21,518 nucleotides of DNA. Source: CAZIVO01 sp964542765. Lineage in GTDB: Bacteria > Planctomycetota > UBA1135 > UBA2386. The notes under the pieces are model-generated. The model saw only the letters and a program-made list of their open reading frames with translations, did no database searches and was not told the origin of the DNA. How positions within the stretch are numbered: position 1 is the first letter of the stretch; the number at the start of each line of letters is the position of its first letter. A program made the position numbers and the translations under genes. The stretch is taken from assembly GCA_964542765.1 (NCBI GenBank), contig CAZIVO010000059.1, positions 1-21,518 of the forward strand, given 5' to 3'. Below, in pieces: positions 15,947 to 21,518 of the stretch.

Positions 15947-16060
15947 CTATCCTGTCGAGCAGGTCGCTCCGATCAGTACGGGGAGGATCGCGATGACGCC
16001 GTAGAGGAAGAGGATCGCCAGTAATTCGCGGCGCAACGGTTTCTCGCCTTCATTCTTCAT
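15947..16060 (-). CDS. Small single-helix membrane protein (37 residues)
   Basis: A minus-strand frame from ATG 16060 to TAG encodes 37 residues: a basic/polar N-terminus (MKNEGEKPLRRE), one hydrophobic helix of about 20 residues (LLAILFLYGVIAILPVLIGA) and a short tail ending CSTG. AAGGA lies about eight bases before the ATG, a better ribosome-binding site than most genes here have, and the start overlaps the last 11 bases of the upstream permease-like gene. This overlap, the ribosome-binding site and the clean positive-inside helix support a real small gene, probably an accessory subunit or regulator of that membrane protein. I do not recognise a family. Confidence 0.65.
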   Translation of the reverse strand: MKNEGEKPLRRELLAILFLYGVIAILPVLIGATCSTG

Positions 16061-17528
16061 CGGAATTCCTTCGCAAGAGAAGTTGGGCTGCGCCGAGCAT
16101 GCCGAGGCCGATGATCATGCCGATGGCGCCATCGGCGATGGCCGAGAAGACTCCTCCGAGGAGGCTCATTCCCAGGGCGAAGCTGATCAGTTGACCGTGA
16201 TCGAGGTGGATGCCGCTTTCATCGCTGGTGAAGGGTGTTGTTTCCATCGAGCGCAGGGCGAGCGATGACACGATCACCGCGGTGCCGAGCGAGAAGGTGG
16301 AGAAGGCGAGTGATGTGAGAGTGCCCGTGCCCGAGAGCATCATGGCCGCGCAGGCGGTCACGTGAACAGGGAGAAGAATACGGGTTGCCAGGGCGATGAG
16401 TGTCGCTTCGCGGGCGAGGGTGAGGCCGGACCCATTCGGGCTGGTAGCGAACAGCCACGCGGTGCCTTCCTGATCTGATTTGGGAAGAAAGGCGATCAGG
16501 ATCGGCAGATAGACGGTGGGCAGTTGCAGGGTGACCCCTATCAACAAGAGTCGGGCCGCAGGGTCAGGGTTCCAGAAGGCCAGGAATACCATGGCGACCG
16601 GCAGTCCCAGCAGGGGCAAGACCATCGCCCGGTAACCCGGACTGCGGTAGAGCATGGCGCCGATGAAACTGGTGAGTCCCAGTCGGGGTCCTCCACCGGT
16701 CAGGAAGCGATCGAGAGATTCGAACCGACTCGGGCGGGAACGGGCACGGAGCCGGGTTTGAGCCGGCAGGCGCCCGAGCCAGGTCCATGTCATCAGCAAG
16801 GTGGTGGCTGTCAGCACCATCGCCAGAGCGAAGGGCCAGCTGCCGTGCGGATCGTGGAGCAAACGGGCTCCCCAGTAGGGTGGCCAGAACAGGGCTGCGT
16901 GGGTGCCGAAGGGTAAGTCCGCTGCGGTGCCGCCGAGATGTTGCAAGCAGAAGCCGAAGGCGAGGAAGCCGCCGCCGAAAAGCAAGGCCTTGAGGCTGCC
17001 GGCGACGAGCGCTCCGCGGAGTGGGCCGAGGAGTCGGTTCACCGCCAGAACGAAGACCGCGAGGCCGCCCGCCAGAAGGCCTGAGGTTGCACAGGCCATC
17101 GCCAGATAAGCGGGCAGGACCCATGGACCGGCTTCGGAGATCCAGCACAGAAGGATCCCCGGTGGCAGGGCGATGCCGGTGGTGATGAGGACAAGGTGGA
17201 ATCCCCGATGGGCGGCATGGGCCAGTGTCCGTGTCCAGGCGCTGATCGGGGCCATGCGTTCGAGCAATTCGTCGGCGCGTGCGCGCAGCAAGGGATCGGG
17301 CGTGCCGAGGATGCTGATGCCGACGAGCAAGGTCGACAGGGACAGGTTGGCGGCAGCAAAGGGGACGGTTCCGTAGTCGGGGAACAAGATCGTGGCGAAC
17401 AGGAGGGCGAAGAAGGACTGGCCGAAGATCGTGGTCGTCAAGCTGCTGCCCTCTTGGCCCGATCTTCGACTGTCGCCGAAGAAGTCGAGGACGAGCCAGG
17501 TTTCCACGAGTGCTCGAACCGGGCTCAT
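16050..17528 (-). CDS. Polytopic membrane protein, ABC-2-type exporter permease-like
   Basis: ATG 17528 gives a 492-residue protein with roughly 10-12 hydrophobic segments across most of its length. The cytoplasmic-looking start MSPVRALVETWLVLDFFGDSRR and the first-loop ARADELLERMAPIS resemble exporter permeases of the ABC-2 kind, in which such a segment faces the ATPase, but no decisive motif is present and a different polytopic family is possible. A longer in-frame reading to 17774 adds an 82-residue Arg-rich stretch unlike the rest and is rejected. The start forms an ATGA overlap with a small upstream frame, and the end overlaps the 37-residue membrane peptide. No ABC ATPase gene is visible beside it. 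Confidence 0.7.
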   Translation of the reverse strand: MSPVRALVETWLVLDFFGDSRRSGQEGSSLTTTIFGQSFFALLFATILFPDYGTVPFAAANLSLSTLLVGISILGTPDPLLRARADELLERMAPISAWTRTLAHAAHRGFHLVLITTGIALPPGILLCWISEAGPWVLPAYLAMACATSGLLAGGLAVFVLAVNRLLGPLRGALVAGSLKALLFGGGFLAFGFCLQHLGGTAADLPFGTHAALFWPPYWGARLLHDPHGSWPFALAMVLTATTLLMTWTWLGRLPAQTRLRARSRPSRFESLDRFLTGGGPRLGLTSFIGAMLYRSPGYRAMVLPLLGLPVAMVFLAFWNPDPAARLLLIGVTLQLPTVYLPILIAFLPKSDQEGTAWLFATSPNGSGLTLAREATLIALATRILLPVHVTACAAMMLSGTGTLTSLAFSTFSLGTAVIVSSLALRSMETTPFTSDESGIHLDHGQLISFALGMSLLGGVFSAIADGAIGMIIGLGMLGAAQLLLRRNSDEE

Positions 17529-17752
17529 GTAGACCTTCCTCCGGCTGGCTTGATAGCCGAGCCGTGGCGATGGATGTTTCCCGAGTCGGTTTTCTTGCAG
17601 ACGGTGCAGAGCCCGGTCGATTGATCCATCAGCGCAGTTCGCACCTTCCTCGCCATTCTTTGGTCCGCTTGCGTCAGGTCGCCCTTCGTGCTGGGAGCAC
17701 AGGCGAAGCGCATGGCGAGCAGAGTAATCTCGAGTTCTTCTTGTTCCCTCAA
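17525..17752 (-). CDS. Possible small Cys/His protein coupled to the permease-like gene
   Basis: This frame of up to 75 residues runs from a TTG at 17752 and ends with TGA inside the permease ATG (ATGA overlap), the arrangement seen at other coupled gene pairs in this window. About two thirds of its codons end in G or C by my count. The C-terminal half has CTVC followed by HRH, which could bind a metal. The N-terminal half is helical and charged (QADQRMARKVRTAL). No Shine-Dalgarno site precedes the TTG; an internal ATG at 17713 is an alternative start giving 62 residues. I do not recognise a family, and it may be a chance frame. Confidence 0.4.
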   Translation of the reverse strand: MREQEELEITLLAMRFACAPSTKGDLTQADQRMARKVRTALMDQSTGLCTVCKKTDSGNIHRHGSAIKPAGGRST

Positions 17753-17834
17753 AAAAGAGGGTGCTGGCTGCCACCCTACCGATCTTCGCGAGCTTGGTTT
17801 TGACCGCCGAGCCCTCCCTGGCCTGCTCCTCGAA

Positions 17835-17880
17835 CGTGTGGGAGGGGGGTGGGCTTTCCTTGTCAGGGCCGTGTGGGAGG
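17835..17880. repeat. 11-base direct repeat upstream of the caspase operon
   Basis: CGTGTGGGAGG occurs at 17835-17845 and again at 17870-17880, 35 bases apart start to start. The gap between the minus-strand permease group and the caspase gene (17753-18033, 281 bases) contains these copies, a GGGTG/CACCC hairpin near 17758-17776, and a weak extended -10 (TG-T-TATGCT at 18006-18013) shortly before the caspase start. The repeats could be activator or repressor sites, but chance is not excluded. Confidence 0.3.
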
Positions 17881-18033
17881 ATGCTTTCAGCAGGAGAAGA
17901 TTAGATTGAAAAATCTATGCGGTTCTCGCTCCTTTCCTGCGCCAAGCCAAAACGGGGGCTGAGTGCGGACTGCTGAGCCTTCCTCGCAAAAGGGCTGAAG
18001 AACTTGTTATGCTCACCATTTGGCGAGAGTGCC

Positions 18034-20121
18034 ATGATCCGGATCCCCATCTTTTTGATGCTGCCTTTTCTCGCGGTGGCATGTGCCATACCCCGTGAGC
18101 CTGCTGTAAAGAAGGTCTCGCCGGTTGGGTCGCATTCTCCTCGGCGCCACGCGATCGTGATCGGTGTCAACGAATACCCGGTGCTCGGCGAAGGCTGGAA
18201 TCTGGCAGGAGCGGCCGGGGATGCGCGATCGATGGGCGAAGTTCTCGCTTCTCGCTTCGAGTTTGATTCGGTTCGCACTCTGATCGCCGCCAAGGACCGA
18301 ACTGGTGATGAACAGCTGGCGACCGCGCAGGCGACCCGCAGTGCGATGCAAGAGGTCCTTCAGGAGGTGGGGAAGGGTGATATCGTGCTGTTCTTCTTCT
18401 CCGGCCATGGTGTTCTGGTGGAAGATCAACCGCCGGGGGTCGAGGGTCACGACGAGTCCGACACCCATTTCGACAGCGCGCTCGTATTGCGCGATTCGAG
18501 CAAGACCGATCGGGTGCTCCGCGACGATGAGATTCATACCTGGTCGCAGGCACTGCTCGAAAAGGATGCATTCCTCCTGACAGTTTTCGATGCTTGCCAT
18601 TCCGGCACGGCGTTCCGCAGTTCCGGCCTGCGTCCGCGCGGCTTGCCGCGCCCAAAGAACTTTGCTCGTTCGAGTTCTGCCAAGCCTGGCTTCGCGAGCT
18701 TGCCTGATGGTGTGGTCTCCATGTCTGCCTGTCTCGATGAGGAGCAGGCCTTCGAGACCGAGGCCCCGGCGGCGGGCGTCTTCACGACCCATCTGCTGGC
18801 GGCGCTGCGCTCGACTCGTCCCGGCACGACCTATGAGGCCCTCTACGATCGCGTTCTGGCTCGCGTTCGCGCCTGGCAGGCAGCGTGTGCTATTTCGGAC
18901 AGGATGCAGACGCCGGTGCTCCGTGGCGGTCGACGTGCCGATGGCCGTCGTAAGCTACTCTTCTCGTCCGGCGCCGTGCATGGGTCCTCGATCCCGGTTG
19001 TCATCGGCAGAAGACAGAAGGGAGCGACTCTCTCCGTTGGTATCGTGCAGGGTGTTGCGGTGGGATCGAAGTTCCTCGTCTACGACGCGAGCGTGACGGC
19101 AGACCAAATCCTCACTCGCAATGCTCCCCGTGCGGTCGGCGTCCTGGAGATAGAGATCGTGGCCCCGACATCCTGTCGTGGGCGCTGGATCATGACCCCG
19201 CCCAAAAGTGCCGAGCCGAGCCTCGCTGTTTGCATCGACGCGCCCTTGCCCGAGGCTCGCATGACGATCCGTCTGGATGCCAGCTTACCGGGACCGGTCG
19301 CCGATGGTCTGGCGACCCTCATTCAAGAGGCCGGACCACCGCTCGATCGGCTCGTCCTCGCGCGCGGTGAGGCCGACGCCGGGCGAGGCGAGGTGAAGGA
19401 GATGGCCTCGTTCGGGCGCGGTGATCAGGGTTTTACCCTGACCGTTTCGGGCCAGATACCTTTGGCGGTGTCCGGTGAGGAACCGCGTGACTTGCTGCGG
19501 GTGCTGCGCAAGTTGATGGATCATCGAGCGCTCACCAGCCTGCGAGCGCCCGAGCCGAACCTGCTCGCGGGCAAGGTCGAGTTGATGGTCCGCGTCGATC
19601 CCCAGCGGCGCGAGCGGTCACTGACCGTACAGGAGTTCGAGGAACTCGATCCGGCCTTACCGCGTGGATCGAACGGCGAGATCGTTTTCACGGGGGCTGA
19701 ATCGGGAGAGGGCCGCACCATCTATTCCGTCGCCGTCAAGAACCATGGGGTGCTGAGTCTCTATGGCCATCTCTTCAATCTGACTCCGGACCTCAAGATC
19801 TCATTGCTCGCGGATCAGGTGACGCTTCAAAGTGGGGCGACCACTGTTATCGGTCAGTTTGTGGTCGACGCAGAACCTGGCATCGAGTGCATGAAACTCA
19901 TCGCCTCGACCGAGGCCATCGAGAATATAGGATCTCTGGCGCAGGGTGGCGTGACCCGTGGCGGACCCATGGGTTCCTTGATGCGTCAGATGCGTCACCG
20001 CATGGGTCGGCCGACGATGCGCTCGGGAGCCGCGCCCGACGATGTGACCTGGTCGGGGTCCACACCCGACGATGGTCTCTGGATCACGAGTGAGGCTTTC
20101 TGGAGGGTGAAGGTCCGATGA
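18034..20121 (+). CDS. Lipoprotein caspase-family (C14) peptidase with DUF4384-like C-terminal region
   Basis: ATG 18034 gives 695 residues beginning with a lipoprotein signal (MIRIPIFLMLPFLAVA-Cys17), so the protein should be exported and lipid-anchored. Residues about 45-310 are a caspase-like p20 domain: strand RRHAIVIGVNEYP, then the catalytic His125 in FFFSGHG and Cys188 in FDACHSG, both intact. It is thus a predicted active cysteine peptidase, probably cutting after basic residues if it behaves like metacaspases. From about 310 come beta-rich regions, including a segment near 570-635 (SLYGHLFNLTPDLKISLLAD to KLIASTEAI) that resembles DUF4384, a domain often found with bacterial caspases. 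The C-terminus is Met/Arg- and Asp-rich with repeated PDD. An earlier in-frame ATG at 18004 would spoil the signal. The TGA overlaps the next gene's ATG. Confidence 0.9.
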   Translation: MIRIPIFLMLPFLAVACAIPREPAVKKVSPVGSHSPRRHAIVIGVNEYPVLGEGWNLAGAAGDARSMGEVLASRFEFDSVRTLIAAKDRTGDEQLATAQATRSAMQEVLQEVGKGDIVLFFFSGHGVLVEDQPPGVEGHDESDTHFDSALVLRDSSKTDRVLRDDEIHTWSQALLEKDAFLLTVFDACHSGTAFRSSGLRPRGLPRPKNFARSSSAKPGFASLPDGVVSMSACLDEEQAFETEAPAAGVFTTHLLAALRSTRPGTTYEALYDRVLARVRAWQAACAISDRMQTPVLRGGRRADGRRKLLFSSGAVHGSSIPVVIGRRQKGATLSVGIVQGVAVGSKFLVYDASVTADQILTRNAPRAVGVLEIEIVAPTSCRGRWIMTPPKSAEPSLAVCIDAPLPEARMTIRLDASLPGPVADGLATLIQEAGPPLDRLVLARGEADAGRGEVKEMASFGRGDQGFTLTVSGQIPLAVSGEEPRDLLRVLRKLMDHRALTSLRAPEPNLLAGKVELMVRVDPQRRERSLTVQEFEELDPALPRGSNGEIVFTGAESGEGRTIYSVAVKNHGVLSLYGHLFNLTPDLKISLLADQVTLQSGATTVIGQFVVDAEPGIECMKLIASTEAIENIGSLAQGGVTRGGPMGSLMRQMRHRMGRPTMRSGAAPDDVTWSGSTPDDGLWITSEAFWRVKVR

Positions 20122-21518
20122 GTTCTCCCGCAGTACCTGAACGTTTCGAGGTTCTCGAGACCCTCTCCACGACCGATGCTGTGGTCTTGCTGCGGGCGCG
20201 CGACAGCCTGCTCGATCGCGAGGTCGTGCTCAAGCTTCCCGGCGAAGGCATGAAGGGGCATCCGTCTGCGGAGGGTCGCGTTCTCCGCGAGGCGAAATCA
20301 CTCGCCAGCGTGCAGCATCCCTCGATCGCCCGTCTGCTCGATGTTCTCGACGTGGCTGGCGGACCGGTACTGGTGATCGAACCGGTCGCCGGGACTTCTC
20401 TCGCCCGGACCGTGAGTGCCGAGGGTCGCATGAACCCGCAAATTTTGTGCACCATCGCCGTCGAGATGGCCGATGCGCTTGCTGCCGTGCATGGCATCGG
20501 CGTGGTTCATCGCGATCTGTCGGCGGAGAATATCGTTCTTCGACCCGAGGGAGGTGCGTGCCTGACCGGCTTTGCCTTCGCCAAGCCCGATCGTTCAGGC
20601 ATGACCTCGATCAACTATGCGCGCAAGCCAAAGGCCGACGATCCCCCGGTTGCCTTGCCGGCGCATCCCGCGCCCGAGCAGCTGGCCGGTCGTGTCGCCG
20701 ATGCGCGCTCGGACGTCTATGCCTTCGGCAAGGTGATGTTCGAGGCTCTGGTGGGCGAGTCTGCCGAAGAGGGGCAGAGCAACCCTCGCGAGGTTTGCCG
20801 CGAAGTCCCATCCGCCCTCGCCAGCGTGGTCCGCAAGTGTCTGGCGGAGAGTCCGATGGAGCGTTTCCAGACGGCTGCGAGCCTGCGAGATGCGCTCGAG
20901 CGATGCCAGCCCGGCGATTCGAAGCGATTCCCTGCCTGGCCGGCGGTGGCGGTGGCGGTGCTGGTCCTTGGTGCGGTCTTCGCCATGTGGCAGGGGTCCT
21001 CCGGCCCGGAACCGTATAACCCTGATTACAATCTCCGTGGAAGGTTCAGCAAGCGACTCTTCGCTAGGCAGGACTCACCCTACTCCGCCAAGTATGAGCA
21101 ATCCCACGCGCTCATCATCGGCATTGACTACAAGGAAACGTCTTGGCCGCCCCTGCCGAACGCACGCAAGGATGCACAGGATCTTGCCAAGCAGTTGGAA
21201 GCGATGCCCTGGGAGAAATGGAAGGTCACGCTGCTTGTTGATGCGGAGGAGACGACTCGCGACAGGATCATGCGTGAAGTCGCGAAGCTAAAGAATAGCG
21301 TCGACAATGAAGAGGTGGGGACGAAGCCTAACGATCGCATATTCATCTATTACGCGGGTCATGGTGAAGATGCGGAGAACGGCTTCCTCATCCCTTCCGA
21401 TGCCGTGCCTGTATCACGCGATTTCTCTCGAAAGAACTGGGTGCGCTTCACTGAACTTCACTATCTGTTTGATTACACGAAAGCGAAGCATGTGCTCGTG
21501 GCTGTGGACTGCTGCCAT
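20118..21518 (+). CDS. Pseudokinase-transmembrane-caspase fusion (partial, cut by window end)
   Basis: The frame from ATG 20118 is open to the window edge (467 residues so far) and overlaps the previous stop by ATGA. Residues about 8-262 are a Ser/Thr protein kinase fold: VAIK-type Lys39, alpha-C Glu58, HRD at 131-133, an APE segment and DVYAFG. However, the glycine loop lacks G-x-G-x-x-G, the catalytic-loop Lys is Ser135 (HRDLSAEN) and DFG is replaced by GFA (151-153), so catalysis is doubtful. One hydrophobic helix (273-294) follows. Then comes a caspase domain: HALIIGIDY (around 334), His415 in YYAGHG, and DCC-H, with Cys466 as the likely nucleophile at the very end of the window. By hand count GC3 is about 74% before and about 65% after the helix. 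The C-terminus is unseen. Confidence 0.9.
   Translation, partial: MSSPAVPERFEVLETLSTTDAVVLLRARDSLLDREVVLKLPGEGMKGHPSAEGRVLREAKSLASVQHPSIARLLDVLDVAGGPVLVIEPVAGTSLARTVSAEGRMNPQILCTIAVEMADALAAVHGIGVVHRDLSAENIVLRPEGGACLTGFAFAKPDRSGMTSINYARKPKADDPPVALPAHPAPEQLAGRVADARSDVYAFGKVMFEALVGESAEEGQSNPREVCREVPSALASVVRKCLAESPMERFQTAASLRDALERCQPGDSKRFPAWPAVAVAVLVLGAVFAMWQGSSGPEPYNPDYNLRGRFSKRLFARQDSPYSAKYEQSHALIIGIDYKETSWPPLPNARKDAQDLAKQLEAMPWEKWKVTLLVDAEETTRDRIMREVAKLKNSVDNEEVGTKPNDRIFIYYAGHGEDAENGFLIPSDAVPVSRDFSRKNWVRFTELHYLFDYTKAKHVLVAVDCCH

Noticed and set aside
17746..17761. CCCTC-AAAAAA-GAGGG hairpin
   Set aside because: The perfect 5-base stem has its A/T run in the loop, not in a tail, so it is not an intrinsic terminator. 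It may be chance.
17529..17774. 82-residue N-terminal extension of the permease-like protein
   Set aside because: It is Arg- and His-rich, has no membrane character, and ends where a clean ATG with a membrane-protein N-terminus begins. The overlapping frame 17525-17752 is the better candidate there.
18013..18792. Minus-strand open frame of 259 codons
   Set aside because: It is antisense to the caspase domain, whose His and Cys motifs are intact on the plus strand.
1..21518. CRISPR array, tRNA, rRNA, insertion sequence or phage genes
   Set aside because: I looked for regularly spaced repeats, cloverleaf-like segments, transposase motifs and long terminal repeats on both strands and found none that I could support by eye.

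Overview
This 21.5 kb window is chromosomal DNA from a GC-rich bacterium. I see no rRNA, tRNA, CRISPR array, insertion sequence or prophage gene. The content suggests a planctomycete-type organism, possibly of the marine Poly30-like lineages: a secreted sulfatase, a DUF2752 membrane protein, caspase-fold proteins, a Ser/Thr-kinase-like protein, and a secreted multiheme cytochrome ending in a beta-rich domain that I associate with planctomycete exported proteins. The lineage call is inference, not proof.

Layout from left to right. Positions 1-144 hold the end of an unidentified gene. Two overlapping membrane-protein genes follow (DUF2752, then an unknown four-helix protein, 296-1287). A housekeeping block comes next: rsgA (minus strand), whose 5' end overlaps the divergent gluQ, then a SpoU/TrmH-family RNA methyltransferase coupled to rarA (2251-5468). 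A secreted five-heme cytochrome (5632-7692) converges on an M3-family metallopeptidase (7837-9540, minus). Divergent from the peptidase is a small lipoprotein gene followed 10 bases later by a secreted sulfatase (9691-11437). These converge on recD2 (11456-13672, minus). Divergent from recD2 are rpsU, with an unusual long C-terminal tail, and an RluA-family pseudouridine synthase (13831-15366). A perfect hairpin separates this from a minus-strand set: a PilZ protein, a 37-residue membrane peptide, a polytopic ABC-2-permease-like protein and a possible 75-residue Cys/His protein (15421-17752).

The right end (18034 to the window edge) is the most interesting part. It holds two translationally coupled plus-strand genes: a lipoprotein caspase homologue with intact His/Cys motifs and a DUF4384-like C-terminal region, then a protein kinase-like domain fused through one transmembrane helix to a second caspase domain. 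The kinase-like domain has lost the DFG aspartate and the catalytic-loop lysine, so it is a predicted pseudokinase. The window cuts this gene at its predicted catalytic cysteine. If both caspase domains are extracytoplasmic, as the lipobox and the helix placement suggest, this could be a membrane-anchored two-caspase signalling or proteolytic module controlled by a cytoplasmic pseudokinase sensor. That reading is inference.

Most gene assignments rest on visible motifs and family lengths. Promoters and terminators are weakly supported, because -35 boxes and U-tracts are mostly poor.
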